Assembly (NCBI GenBank): GCA_040905445.1
Contig: JBBDRN010000047.1
Coordinates: 1 to 64,000 of the forward strand
Direction: 5' to 3'
Source: SKPT01 sp040905445
GTDB taxonomy: Bacteria > Planctomycetota > Phycisphaerae > Phycisphaerales > Phycisphaeraceae
DNA length: 64,000 bases
The notes beneath the pieces were generated by a model that saw nothing but the letters and a program-made list of their open reading frames with translations, did no database searches and was not told where the DNA came from. The stretch's first letter is position 1. Each line of letters opens with the position of its first letter. Position numbers and translations under genes: made by a program. Shown here one piece after another: positions 1-8,656 of this stretch.

Positions 1-261
1 TGATGCTTCATCGACTGCAACCGGGATGATGAGGCTTGTCACACACGTTCTAAGAACATGGTCGTGCTCCGCATTATTCAATCCCTTATTCGCTCTGGCT
101 CGTTTTGGCGGTGATGCTCGCCGGATCAACGGATAGGAAATTTTGATTTGGGTGATCCCGCACATGCCATGCATGAGGTCAGTTCGGGGGGTGAGGGGTT
201 AGCACGGCCCGCGCTTGCCAACCACAGATTATTTGAACAGGGAAATCCAGATCTTGATGCA
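1..261. other. Intergenic AT-richer segment at window edge
   Basis: No convincing coding region is visible on either strand. Base composition is clearly lower in GC than the rest of the window. The segment contains one minus-oriented copy of the 57-74 bp repeat described separately. A minus-strand gene ends just inside at 262, so this is its 3' flank. Confidence 0.5.
128..201 (-). repeat. Cassette-tail repeat, copy 1
   Basis: Read on the minus strand it begins TAACCCCTCACCCCC, continues through GACCTCATGCATGGCATG and ends TTTCCTATCCGTT. Three further copies lie at 6355, 7004 and 7744. This copy lies about 60 bp downstream of the stop codon of the minus-strand gene at 262-756, in the same orientation. 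Conservation stops abruptly after CCGTT. Confidence 0.85.
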
Positions 262-756
262 CTACCAACCTTCAAACTCCCATCGACTTCCAGTTTTGGT
301 AACAAATCTCCCACCTGGACAACTGAGCATGAACTCCTCTTCCCCTCCTGCGGCGGCCGGGGAATGAATGCTCAAACTCGCTCCAAGGTCGAACATCATG
401 CATATTTCACTATCGTTATCACGAAAATCGATCGCCTTCATCCGCTGACCATCTAATTGGTTCAGCGTCCACCGCGCCACGTCCGATCTAGACTCCGCGA
501 CCTCAGTTCTCCCAACCGTGACGCTCCAATCGGCGTCAAGGATAGTCAACACCCATTGACCCCTCGCATGAACTACGCGCTTTCGTGAAACGTCTTGCAA
601 TATCTCACCACTAGCATCTTCCGAGACACGCGGCTCGCGGATGTAGAGTTTCGGCATTCCAAAATTCAACTCCAGCGGCGAGTATTCGCGGGCAGACACG
701 TTCCAACACAACTGTCCTACCAACCGCATCAGTTCTGTGTGTGCAGCGTGCATCAT
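262..756 (-). CDS. Hypothetical protein, possible cassette gene
   Basis: A 164-residue protein from one of two adjacent ATGs; an ATG at 873 would add 39 residues that look less protein-like. The C-terminal half has alternating strands with the pattern LDGQRMKAIDF ... DLGASLSIHSP ... and ends GSRWEFEGW. This resembles the small all-beta hypothetical proteins common in mobile cassettes and immunity loci, but I cannot name a family. GC is lower than in the neighbours. The shared repeat follows its stop in the same orientation. No strong ribosome binding site is visible, so the start is uncertain. Confidence 0.55.
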   Translation of the reverse strand: MMHAAHTELMRLVGQLCWNVSAREYSPLELNFGMPKLYIREPRVSEDASGEILQDVSRKRVVHARGQWVLTILDADWSVTVGRTEVAESRSDVARWTLNQLDGQRMKAIDFRDNDSEICMMFDLGASLSIHSPAAAGGEEEFMLSCPGGRFVTKTGSRWEFEGW

Positions 757-906
757 TGGCGGAATCACACCCGAAGCGCAACGGGGGTCGCGCGTTCGGC
801 CCGTGAAAGTGCGGCGTAGTGCCGCGGCCGCAGCCACCGCGATAACCCCGCGGGTCACCGAAGTCGCGGTCATGGTCGCCGGTTCGTGTCCGCGACCGGC
901 AGGCAG

Positions 907-1612
907 TCACACGTGCTCCAGGAGCCCGGCATCCTCCTCCTCGTCCAAGGCCCATGCGTCAACGTCGAGCAGCGGACCGCGTCGCTGGAACCACATCGCA
1001 AGTCGGGCATGGTCGCTGAGCATGTGACGGTGCGACTGCGTGAGTGATGTGGGCGACGCCGGGGTCGTGGGCTCATCCATAGCAGACGCCGACGCCAGCA
1101 CGTCCACCTCCTGATCATCGTCCGCTGCCAACATCGGCTCTTGCTCGTCAACCTGCACAGTCGCAGCCGTCTGCTCCCCGACCAGCAGTTCCACGAACGG
1201 CGCCACGTCCACGGCGTCAAGTACGCCGTCCTGGTTGATATCCCCCACTATTGCCGGATCGATGGCGTGCTGAGTCTCGTACGCTAGCGGATCCGTCAGC
1301 GCCAGTACGAACGGAGCCACGTCCACCGCATCGACCACGCCGTCCAAATTCATGTCGGCGATGTACGCGGCCGCCTGGATGTCCGTCTCAACGAACTCAA
1401 TATTGCCCAGCACATACTCCGCGGACCGGCTCGGCATCGTCCGCGCCCATCGGCAGCAGGTCGGCGCTCAGCAGCAGCCGCGGCTCCAGGGGTTCGAAGT
1501 GTGGCAGGCGCCCGGCTACGGTGCCCCCGCCATCCCCGCCAGCTTCAAGCCCCCGTTGCCCTGAACTGCGCACGCACCCCAGCAATCGCCTGGCCCAGCT
1601 CATCGCCCTCAT
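907..1612 (-). pseudogene. Frameshifted LEPR-XLL / dockerin-repeat secreted protein
   Basis: Two overlapping minus-strand frames form one gene. The upstream frame (1612 to about 1400) encodes FEPLEPRLLLSADLLP, the LEPR-XLL signature found near the N terminus of large planctomycete surface proteins. The downstream frame (about 1437 to 907) encodes two EF-hand-like repeats, DMNLDGVVDAVDVAPFV and DINQDGVLDAVDVAPFV, then an acidic tail. The frame changes between 1397 and 1437. Family members usually carry hundreds of residues between these modules, so internal sequence has probably been lost as well. It may be a pseudogene or contain an assembly error. It lies head to tail behind the larger adhesin at 1754, which has the same repeat. 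Confidence 0.7.
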
Positions 1613-1753
1613 GACTTCACCCTCTTTGCCTGCCCGGCTCCCGGAACATGGGCGTCGTCGCCTCCGCGACAGACGGGGATTGGCTGAAATGCCGCTCGAC
1701 AGCCCGAGGACGTCGCCGACCGGCCGCGTCAGCCAGCCTCGGTGAGGGGGTTC

Positions 1754-4700
1754 TCAAATGCGCAGACGCAGGGCCGACCGCCGGCGACGTGGCAGCAGCA
1801 TGAGAGCGCCAACCGTCAAGACGCCTCCACTCGTCGGCTCCGGCACGCTTGCGCTCTCAGCACCAACCAGCAACTGCACGAACGGTGCAACGTCCACCGC
1901 GTCGAGCACACCGTCGCCGTTGATGTCACCGACAGGGACAGGGGCCACACCATGTTCGGCTTGGTAGGCCGCGGGATCGGTCAACGCCTGAACGAATGGG
2001 GCGACGTCGACGGCGTCGACCACCCCGTCCAGGTTCATGTCGCCGACGAGGCCGGCCGCGACGAGGCTGACCACACCCCCGCTGTAGTGGACGGTAAGCG
2101 AGTCGGGAAGCTCCAGCGTGTCGAAGGCGCCGCTGATGGGCTCATCGGCGGTGAGGATGTCGAAGGCCTGCCAGGGCGTGGGGGTGAAGTCGGGGTCGAG
2201 CGAGGCGGCCAGTGTGCCGGCGAGCGTCGTGGCCCCTTCGATCGCCAACTGGTCGTGCCCGGTGCCCGGGTCCGAGCCGGCGAGGAGGATCTCGAGCGTG
2301 CCGGTCGCGGCCTGGGTGAAGCCGCCGTTGATCGTCAGCACGCCTGGCGAGTTGCCGGGGCTCAGCAGGCCGGCGTTGGAGACGTTGCCGGTGATGGTCC
2401 CGCCGCCGGTGACGGTGCCCGCCTCGGGGATCGCCAGGTCGCCGTCGAAGGTGACGACCTGGAGCGTTCCGGCTGTGAAGTTGAACTGCCCGCCGGCGGT
2501 GTGGTCGATGGTGGTGGCGCGGAGCGTGCCGCCGTTGAGGTTGATGGCGCCGTTCTGGTTGATCGTGGTCGTGCCGGTGCCGGTGTTGAAGACGGCGTTG
2601 TCGCTGACGTTGATGGTCGCGGTGCTGTTCGTGCCCGTGCCGCCGATTTTGAGATTGGCGCCGCCCTGCTGAGTCAGCGTCGAGCCGTCGCCGGTCACGG
2701 TGATCGTCGCGGTGGCGTCGGCGCTGGGGCCGAACGTGTCGTCGGCCAGTAGGATCTCTTGGGCGGTCATCGTGGCCCCGGACTCGACGCGGATCGTGCC
2801 TGTCGAGTCGTTCCCGAGATTCGCGAGGAAGATCGTGTTGTCGAACGCGGCCGAGGCCTGGTCGCGGATCGTGACGTCGGCCGTACCGCCGTTAAAGCCA
2901 AGGAACGCGGTGCCGCCGTTGACGTCGAGGGTCGATCCGCTGCCATCGACGACGAGTGTGCCGGTGTTGCCCGCGCCGATGTCGAGGCCGGTGGCCGCGA
3001 CGAAGTCGCTGCCGGATTCGATGTTGAACGTGCGTCCGAAACCGAGGGTGTAGCGCGGGCCGTTGAAGTTGATCTGTGCGTCGTTGGTCGCGGTGAGCGT
3101 ACCGCCTGCGATCATGTCGAACGCAGACGCGGTGTCGTCGGTGTTGATCGTCCCGCCGTTGACGTTGACCTTGCCGTTGGCGTTGAACTCCCCGCCGGTG
3201 TTGATGTTGAGCGTGCCGGTCTTGCGGATGGTGGTCGTGCCGGTGCCGGTGTTGAACACGGCGTCGCTGGTCACATTGATCGTGTGGGTGGCGACGGCGT
3301 GGTTCGCGGTGTTGGCGTTGCCGAGGATGATCGCCGCCGTGCCGGTCTGGGTCAGGGTCGAGCCGCTACCGTCGACGTCGATCGTGCCCGTGCCTTCGTT
3401 GCCGTCGATGTTGCCGAGGCCGATAAAGCCCGTCGTCACGTCGCCGCCGCTGAGGATGTTCAACGTTCCGTCGGTGGAGGCGTTGGTAATCGCCCGGGCC
3501 ACGAACAGGGTCTCGGTGGACAGAGCGGCCTCATCCTGCACGTTGACAATGCCGACACCGGTCCCACCGATGGTGATCTCCAGGGATTCGCCTGTGATGT
3601 CGAGCGTCGATCCCGAGCCCTGAACGGTGAGCGTGCCGTTGCCGTTGTTGGTTCCAACAGCCAAGAAACCGGCGTGCATCATGTCGGAACCCGATTCAAG
3701 CGTCGCGGTCTGGCCGGCGAACAGGTGCAGGGCTCCGTCGGATGTGATCTGACTGTTGTTCATCGCGGTGAGCGACTTGTTGGCCGCCATGAAGAACGAC
3801 GGGATGTTGCCCAGGTCGAGCGTGCCGTCGTCCAGGGTGACGTTGCCATCGGGGTTGAGGATGCCGGTTGCGCCGACGGTCAGCGACCCGCCGTTGATCC
3901 TCAGGTCGCCCTTGGCGTTGAAGGTGCCGCCGGTGTTGATGAACACGCTGCCGCTTTTCCGGATCAGCAGATCGCCGGTGCCGGTCGACAGTTGGCCGTT
4001 GTCGAAAACCTCCACGGTGCCGGCGGCGAAGTTGTCGGGATCAGCCGAGCCGACCGTCATCGTTGACGCGCCGTTCTGCGTCAGCGTCGAGCCGTTGCCG
4101 AACACGCTGAGGTTGCCGGTCGCGGCGCTCGATTGGGCCGTGCCGATGGTCAGGTTGTCCGTGGTGACGTCCGCATTGGATTGCACGAGGAGCGTACTGG
4201 TTCCGGTGGTCAGAAAATCGGTGGCCACCGTGACGCTGCTCAGCGTGCCGGTCGCGTGGTTACTGAACCGCAGTTCGCTGCCGGCGCCGGCGAAGCCGAG
4301 AAGGACGTTACCGGCTTGGAGCGAGGTGCCGTTGCCGTCGGCCCGGATTTCGCCGCGCCCCGTGGTGTTGTGACCCAGCTCCAGCGTGCCGATGACCTCC
4401 ATGTCCGAGCCGGAATTGAGCAGGTAAGTGGAACCGCCGCCGACCGCATGGTTCGCATTGAGCGTGATCGTGGCGTTGTTGTTGGCCGTCAGGGTCTGGT
4501 TCGCGCCGAGGTTGAATACGCCGCCGGTGTCGGTTTCGAGCGTGCCGCCGTCGATCAGGGCGCCACCGTTGGCGTTGAAGGTGCCGTTGGTGTATGCGCC
4601 AAGCCGGCTGTCGGCGTTGACGGTGGTCAGGCCGCCGACGTTGGTGGTGCCCAGATGGACCTCATATCGGCCGCGTCCGATGACGCCGACGACGAGTTCG

Positions 4701-5338
4701 CCGGTGATGGTTTCGGGGCCGTTGAGGTCGATGTTCTGGACACGGGGACCGCTGCCGCCGGTGCCGGTGTAGCCGAACTTGAGCGAGGAGATGGTGCTGC
4801 CGGCGTTGGTCTCGATCCCGCTGAAGTCGATGCCCGAGCCGTCTGTGACGATGTCGAGCGCCCAGTTGCCGCTAGCCGGGGCGCTGAACGGTCGCAGTTG
4901 CAGACTGTAGAAGGTGTCGGGCAGCGGGTCCGGGTTGAGCGGCGTGTTGGCGCCTTCGGGGTTGGGCGTGAAGCCGGGCCAACTCAGCAGGGAATCGCGA
5001 TTCGGGGCGTTGAAGTCGTCATTCATGCCAAACGACGTCGTGCGGGAGCTGTTGAACAGTTCGAGAATCGGATCAAAGCTGCCGCCCGGGATCGTGTCGC
5101 CGGCCGCGTTGGTCCCGCCGCTGTGGTGGTACGTGCGGAAGGTCATCTCGTCGGCCGCGCCCTGATCGATGAGCAGGAGATCGACGTTCTGCTCGCTGGC
5201 GTTGTCGAACGTGCCTTCCAGCGAGTAGAAAAAGGTCGGTTCCGCCCCGGCGGGCGCCGCGGGGTGGGCGAGCAGGGCGCAGAGGGCCCCCAGCGCGAGC
5301 CGATGGATGACACGCACGGGGCGCGGGCGATGATACAT
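1754..5338 (-). CDS. Giant secreted beta-helix adhesin with dockerin-like repeats and PEP-CTERM tail
   Basis: A protein of about 1194 residues, probably anchored at or released from the cell surface. Residues 1-33 form a signal peptide (LALGALCALLAHPAAPAGA). A jelly-roll-like segment of about 200 residues follows, then some 700 residues of degenerate strand repeats rich in G, N, T and S (patterns such as GSGSTLTQ, VFNTGTGTTTI and LNINTGGEFNANG), as in autotransporter-type parallel beta-helices. Near the C terminus is GDMNLDGVVDAVDVAPFV and a second DINGDGVLDAVDVAPFV, calcium-binding dockerin-like loops. It ends VPEPTSGG, a hydrophobic stretch and RRRR, a PEP-CTERM exosortase signal. A GTG directly precedes the chosen ATG; AGGAGAGGAAG upstream is the ribosome binding site. 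Confidence 0.85.
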   Translation of the reverse strand: MYHRPRPVRVIHRLALGALCALLAHPAAPAGAEPTFFYSLEGTFDNASEQNVDLLLIDQGAADEMTFRTYHHSGGTNAAGDTIPGGSFDPILELFNSSRTTSFGMNDDFNAPNRDSLLSWPGFTPNPEGANTPLNPDPLPDTFYSLQLRPFSAPASGNWALDIVTDGSGIDFSGIETNAGSTISSLKFGYTGTGGSGPRVQNIDLNGPETITGELVVGVIGRGRYEVHLGTTNVGGLTTVNADSRLGAYTNGTFNANGGALIDGGTLETDTGGVFNLGANQTLTANNNATITLNANHAVGGGSTYLLNSGSDMEVIGTLELGHNTTGRGEIRADGNGTSLQAGNVLLGFAGAGSELRFSNHATGTLSSVTVATDFLTTGTSTLLVQSNADVTTDNLTIGTAQSSAATGNLSVFGNGSTLTQNGASTMTVGSADPDNFAAGTVEVFDNGQLSTGTGDLLIRKSGSVFINTGGTFNAKGDLRINGGSLTVGATGILNPDGNVTLDDGTLDLGNIPSFFMAANKSLTAMNNSQITSDGALHLFAGQTATLESGSDMMHAGFLAVGTNNGNGTLTVQGSGSTLDITGESLEITIGGTGVGIVNVQDEAALSTETLFVARAITNASTDGTLNILSGGDVTTGFIGLGNIDGNEGTGTIDVDGSGSTLTQTGTAAIILGNANTANHAVATHTINVTSDAVFNTGTGTTTIRKTGTLNINTGGEFNANGKVNVNGGTINTDDTASAFDMIAGGTLTATNDAQINFNGPRYTLGFGRTFNIESGSDFVAATGLDIGAGNTGTLVVDGSGSTLDVNGGTAFLGFNGGTADVTIRDQASAAFDNTIFLANLGNDSTGTIRVESGATMTAQEILLADDTFGPSADATATITVTGDGSTLTQQGGANLKIGGTGTNSTATINVSDNAVFNTGTGTTTINQNGAINLNGGTLRATTIDHTAGGQFNFTAGTLQVVTFDGDLAIPEAGTVTGGGTITGNVSNAGLLSPGNSPGVLTINGGFTQAATGTLEILLAGSDPGTGHDQLAIEGATTLAGTLAASLDPDFTPTPWQAFDILTADEPISGAFDTLELPDSLTVHYSGGVVSLVAAGLVGDMNLDGVVDAVDVAPFVQALTDPAAYQAEHGVAPVPVGDINGDGVLDAVDVAPFVQLLVGAESASVPEPTSGGVLTVGALMLLPRRRRSALRLRI

Positions 5339-6354
5339 CACTTTCTTCCTCTCCTGTAACGGCCGTGCCCGCGCCAGGCGAAACGCGGGTGCTTGCGCCG
5401 TCTAAAACGGGCTGAATTGTCGATCGTCGCCCCCCCCGAGGTGCGATGAGAACCCGAGTATACCGACCGGCTTGACTCAATACCAGAAAAATGCGATTTC
5501 GCTTGAAGTCAGGCGAGCGATCCGATTTCCTGCTACCTCGTGAGGCGGTTTGCTGGTGGGCCCAGTAGCGTCTCATGGGTCGAAGTCGCGCCGAGGGCTG
5601 GGTTCGATCCTGGCAAGTCGCCTCGCGCTCCAACGCCGACCCGCTCAGCCTCTCGCTGCTGGGCGCGACCCAGGAGCTGACGAACATCCACGAGTCGTGG
5701 CGCGGGTACTTCAACTCCTCGCCCACAATCCGGTTCGGGGTCGCGGGCCTGGACGACGCAGACTGGCAACTCCTGCACGACTGGGTCTACCCGGGAGAGC
5801 GATGGTGACCCGCTGGCCCATGGCCATCTACGGCAAGGCGGAGCACGGGTCGAAGCTGCCGCACGGCTACTGCCTGCTCAGCCACGCTACCACCTTTGAC
5901 GAGACCGCCCTTGATGGTGTGCACACGCTGGCGAAGTCGTTCGTGTGGCGATCGCGTGCATGTGGCGGCGGCCAGCGGCTGTAGTGGCTTGAGGATCGTC
6001 GCGTCGTTGACGCGGGTGAACGTGGGGATCTGCTTTCGGCTGGCAAACAATTCGCCACGCTCATTCTGCAGCGCATCGAGTTCGGCACTCAGTTGATCCT
6101 GCCACACCGCCCGCCGGCTGTGCTCCAAATCCCAGCCATAGACATCGTCGAACATGCGGCTGCCGTGGGACGGCTGAGCGCCGCTCTGCTGGCCACGCAA
6201 AAACTCTTGACAGGCGTCAGGCCCGCTTGTCATACTGCTCTGAAGCCGGCTCCGGGACGGTTTCCGCGGTCCACGAGGCCGGCGGCCCGCCAGAGCATGA
6301 CCGCCTGCGCACCCGGGCGGCATGAGAAAGGCCCCAAGCCTCCCCCTCTCCCCC
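5339..6354. other. Gene-poor degraded segment
   Basis: About 1 kb without a recognisable intact gene. The minus strand just upstream of the adhesin holds a TATACT box near 5458 that could be its -10. Two stretches have protein-like composition but no family I can name: plus-strand residues ending GLDDADWQLLHDWVYPGERW (stop at 5808), and a minus-strand stretch around 6000-6170 containing QLSAELDALQNERGELFASR. Both look like gene scraps. A GGTTCGATCC string near 5611 resembles a tRNA T loop but has no tRNA around it. Confidence 0.45.
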
Positions 6355-6424
6355 AACCCGTCACCCCCAAGCTGACCCCATGCACGCCATGCACGGGATC
6401 GCCCAACTCAATTTTCTATCCGTT
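6355..6424 (+). repeat. Cassette-tail repeat, copy 2
   Basis: It begins AACCCGTCACCCCCAAGCTG and ends ATTTTCTATCCGTT. It lies directly upstream of the lipoprotein gene whose GTG start is at 6441, so that gene begins within 17 bp of the repeat end. The sequence after CCGTT (TGAAAGCG) differs from the other copies, as expected if the repeat marks a junction. Confidence 0.85.
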
Positions 6425-6440
6425 TGAAAGCGAGGAAGCA

Positions 6441-6998
6441 GTGCTACACCTCCGTCGCGCCTTGGCATTCATGTCGTACATTCTTGCAATGTGTATCTTC
6501 GGCAGTGCTTGTTCGGATCAGAATGATTCGTATCCGCCGGCGCAGTTCCGGACCGAAGTGGAAGCGCGCGAGGGCTTGGGCGCCACGTCGACTAGAACGA
6601 GACTTCACGCGGCCGAAGCCATACGGGTTCGCGGGTGGGACCGCTCGGAGGCGGTCCCGGTTCTTAGGACGATTGCCAGTAGTAGCGAGGCGGATTTTCG
6701 GGACCGCATCTATGCCGTGACCGAACTTCGACTTTTAGGAGAAGCTGACGAGGATCTGGCTATCGACGCGATCCGCGCAACCATTGCCGACGGTCCAGCG
6801 GTTTCGATCCTTTTCGCTCTTTATGAAGCCGAAGCTCTCTATGACGAATCCTACGACATCTCGCGGCTCAGGGCGGATCTCGAAGGCATTGTCCACAAGC
6901 ACCGGCAAACCGGGATACACCCGTGGACCGACATCGTTCCGGTGGCCGAAAAGCTCATTCGCCGCCTCGATGACTCAACGAACTCGCTCGATCCGTGA
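6441..6998 (+). CDS. Small HEAT-like lipoprotein, cassette-type gene
   Basis: A 185-residue protein. The GTG at 6441 is chosen because GAGGAAG lies 3-9 nt upstream and the resulting N terminus (basic HLRR, hydrophobic core, then IFGSAC) is a lipoprotein signal with the cysteine about 22 residues in. An ATG at 6471 is the alternative start. The mature part is helical, with segments such as TRLHAAEAIRVRGW and AVPVLRTIASSS resembling HEAT or armadillo repeats, which usually bind proteins. No enzyme motif is visible. It is flanked on both sides by the shared repeat in the same orientation, with only 5 bp between its stop and the next copy. Confidence 0.7.
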   Translation: MLHLRRALAFMSYILAMCIFGSACSDQNDSYPPAQFRTEVEAREGLGATSTRTRLHAAEAIRVRGWDRSEAVPVLRTIASSSEADFRDRIYAVTELRLLGEADEDLAIDAIRATIADGPAVSILFALYEAEALYDESYDISRLRADLEGIVHKHRQTGIHPWTDIVPVAEKLIRRLDDSTNSLDP

Positions 6999-7003
6999 AG
7001 CGT

Positions 7004-7060
7004 TAACCCCTCACCCCCGAGCCGACCTCATGCACGGCCAAATCAAATTTCCTATCCGTT
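7004..7060 (+). repeat. Cassette-tail repeat, copy 3 (short form)
   Basis: It begins TAACCCCTCACCCCC and ends TTTCCTATCCGTT, but lacks about 15 bp in the middle relative to copies 1, 2 and 4, around the GCATGCACGGGATCAC block. It starts 5 bp after the stop codon of the lipoprotein gene and ends 48 bp before the next gene. Confidence 0.85.
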
Positions 7061-7107
7061 TAGGAGGTCGTCAGCCGCCTGCAAGGCATATCTGAAGGGA
7101 GCCGACT

Positions 7108-7653
7108 ATGACCGGACGCGACCTCGCCACGATCGTCTGCCGACTGCTGGCCCTGTACCTGTTCGCGATGGCGCTGCTGCGCAGTGACTGGGTGGTGGCG
7201 CTGGTGTGGACGGTCAGCGCATTGGGCGAGAACGGGATGGATATGCGAGGGAGGGTGACCGCGTTCGCAGCGGCGTTCGTTCCGCCGCTGCTCGTGCTGG
7301 CGGCGGGCGTGGTGTTGTGGCTTGGGGCGCCGCGTCTGGGCGATCGGCTCGCCGGCTCAGCCGCGGACGCACCGCTGCCAACGCAGATCGATGCGCGCAC
7401 GGGACAGGCGATGCTGTTCGCCGTGGCCGGCGTGATCATGATCGCCGTGGGCGTTTCGGAGTTGATCTATCCCTTCGCGCAGTGGGCCTACGCCGACCCC
7501 GAGCTTACGCCGCTCGATTATGGGTGGGGTGCAAGCCTCGCGTCGCGCGGGCTGCTCGTCGTCATCGGCGTGGTGCTGCTGCTTGGCGGCCGCGGCTTTG
7601 CGGGGCTCATCACCCGCATGCGCACATTCGCGACGCCTGCCGAGAAACGGTGA
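7108..7653 (+). CDS. Small four-helix membrane protein, cassette-type gene
   Basis: A 181-residue inner-membrane protein with GAAGGGAG upstream of the ATG. Four hydrophobic spans are visible: about residues 10-35 (LLALYLFAMALL region), 50-72 (FAAAFVPPLLVLAAGVVLWL), 100-122 (MLFAVAGVIMIAVGVSELIY) and 142-165 (LLVVIGVVLLLGGRGFAGLI). No catalytic or transport motif is recognisable. The shared repeat precedes it by about 50 bp and follows it by about 90 bp, so it occupies one repeat-bounded unit. Its GC is closer to the chromosome average than that of the other units, suggesting a different origin. Confidence 0.7.
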   Translation: MTGRDLATIVCRLLALYLFAMALLRSDWVVALVWTVSALGENGMDMRGRVTAFAAAFVPPLLVLAAGVVLWLGAPRLGDRLAGSAADAPLPTQIDARTGQAMLFAVAGVIMIAVGVSELIYPFAQWAYADPELTPLDYGWGASLASRGLLVVIGVVLLLGGRGFAGLITRMRTFATPAEKR

Positions 7654-7743
7654 GCCGTTTTGCCAGCCGTCACCGCTTCGCACTATGGCCCCGCCCATGT
7701 CCACCACCGCCCTCATCCGCAGCGATCAGTTCATCGAGCATGA

Positions 7744-7817
7744 CAAATTTCCTATCCGTCGAACTGACCTCATCCACGGCATGCACGAGATCACCCAAAT
7801 CAAAGTTCCTATCCGTT
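7744..7817 (+). repeat. Cassette-tail repeat, copy 4 preceded by a truncated copy
   Basis: A 16-bp fragment matching the 3' end (CAAATTTCCTATCCGT, 7744-7759) runs directly into a second copy starting GAACTGACCTCATCC and ending GTTCCTATCCGTT at 7817. The tandem arrangement is what a lost unit between two repeats would leave behind. Confidence 0.8.
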
Positions 7818-7821
7818 TATC

Positions 7822-7947
7822 GCTGTGGTTGTTGATCACGACGCCACCGACATGGGCGGGCTCGTGTACCATCGCGCGCGGATGCTGCACGCGCGGCTGG
7901 GAAGGTTCGATGATTGTATTCGACGATGTCGCAATCCCTTTGGATGA
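7822..7947 (+). pseudogene. Fragment of an unidentified gene
   Basis: An open frame starting inside or just after the repeat encodes AVVVDHDATDMGGLVYHRAR and then a basic helical tail ending RRCRNPFG. There is no start codon with a ribosome binding site, so it looks like the 3' end of a longer gene. Its TGA overlaps the ATG of the next small frame (ATGA), which suggests the two were once coupled. No family recognised. Confidence 0.4.
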
Positions 7948-8210
7948 TTTCTATGTCATCAGCCCAAGCGAAGCTCGTTGCCCTACTTTTGCTTATTCCA
8001 TTTGTGCTACTGCCAGTAACGGCGTGGATCGTACACTACAGCGCGCATGAGGAGCCGCTCTATGGTGTGCGATCTGTGCCGGGGGTCTTCTTCAATGTGA
8101 ACCCTGATGAAGTCACGAACGATCAGGAAACAGTCGGACATGTACCGTCCGCGGGTTCGTGTCGACATGGTAATGCTCAATGTTGTTTCGGTATTCCTGG
8201 ATCCCCTTGA
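7944..8210 (+). CDS. Short single-span membrane protein, 3' end replaced
   Basis: It begins MISMSSAQAK followed by a hydrophobic span LVALLLLIPFVLLPVTAWIV and a periplasmic-looking segment EEPLYGVRSVPGVFFNVNPD. The last 35 or so codons are antisense to the remains of the HEPN-like gene, so the natural C terminus has probably been lost and the frame runs into foreign sequence. The start codon overlaps the stop of the upstream fragment. GC is about 50 percent, unlike the neighbouring chromosome. Confidence 0.4.
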   Translation: MISMSSAQAKLVALLLLIPFVLLPVTAWIVHYSAHEEPLYGVRSVPGVFFNVNPDEVTNDQETVGHVPSAGSCRHGNAQCCFGIPGSP

Positions 8211-8516
8211 GGCGTTTCCAGTCCACGTCGATCCCCAAGCTCTAACTGCTCTCTAATCTGCTGGAAATCGACCGTCTTCTTACCATCCCCCCTCCACGTC
8301 ACGTCGCCACCATCGAGGACCGGGAGGACCCTTTGTTTGATGAGTGCCTCATCATCGTCCTCGCTCCAGCGCAGCGAGCTGATGCTTGAATAGGAGCAGA
8401 ATGCCCGCATAGAAGTTTCGCACGGCTGACATCAGCCGCTTCGGATTTTCACTCCGAAAATCCTCGACCCCGAGCTCAATCGAATCGATAGCGTTCTTCA
8501 GAATGCTCGTGCCCAT
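8113..8516 (-). pseudogene. HEPN-like hypothetical gene with two frameshifts
   Basis: Three successive minus-strand frames can be joined into one protein of about 133 residues. The first gives MGTSILKNAIDSIELGVEDF ... AVRNFYAGILLLFKHQL. The second gives DEALIKQRVLPVLDGGDV ... GKKTVDFQQIREQ. The third gives DVDWKRLKGIQEYRNNIEHY and ends at 8113. I recall a family of small bacterial proteins with this layout, and the RNNIEH segment fits the RX4H motif of HEPN domains, often RNA-cleaving or nucleotide-transfer partners. Family assignment is from memory. Frame changes near 8355-8410 and 8225-8235 inactivate it. Confidence 0.6.
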
Positions 8517-8656
8517 GGCTAAAATTCGACTCGTTCTGGGGTGCGGACCATTTGAACGGCAGCACTGGTGCAGCCGTGCTTTCAACGCAAACGGCGGCCC
8601 CTGAGGATCTCCAGCAGCAAAGCCGATTATCCCTTGGGGTGCGGCTCGGTAGTGGT

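Noticed and set aside
5540..5630. tRNA-like string GGTTCGATCC near 5611 with a CTCAT stretch upstream
   Set aside because: The flanking bases do not form a T stem, acceptor stem or D arm, so there is no tRNA gene.
128..7817. Repeats as classical integron attC sites
   Set aside because: The 5' and 3' ends are not complementary and the RYYYAAC/GTTRRRY boxes are not present in all copies. The layout is cassette-like but the sequence is not attC by eye.
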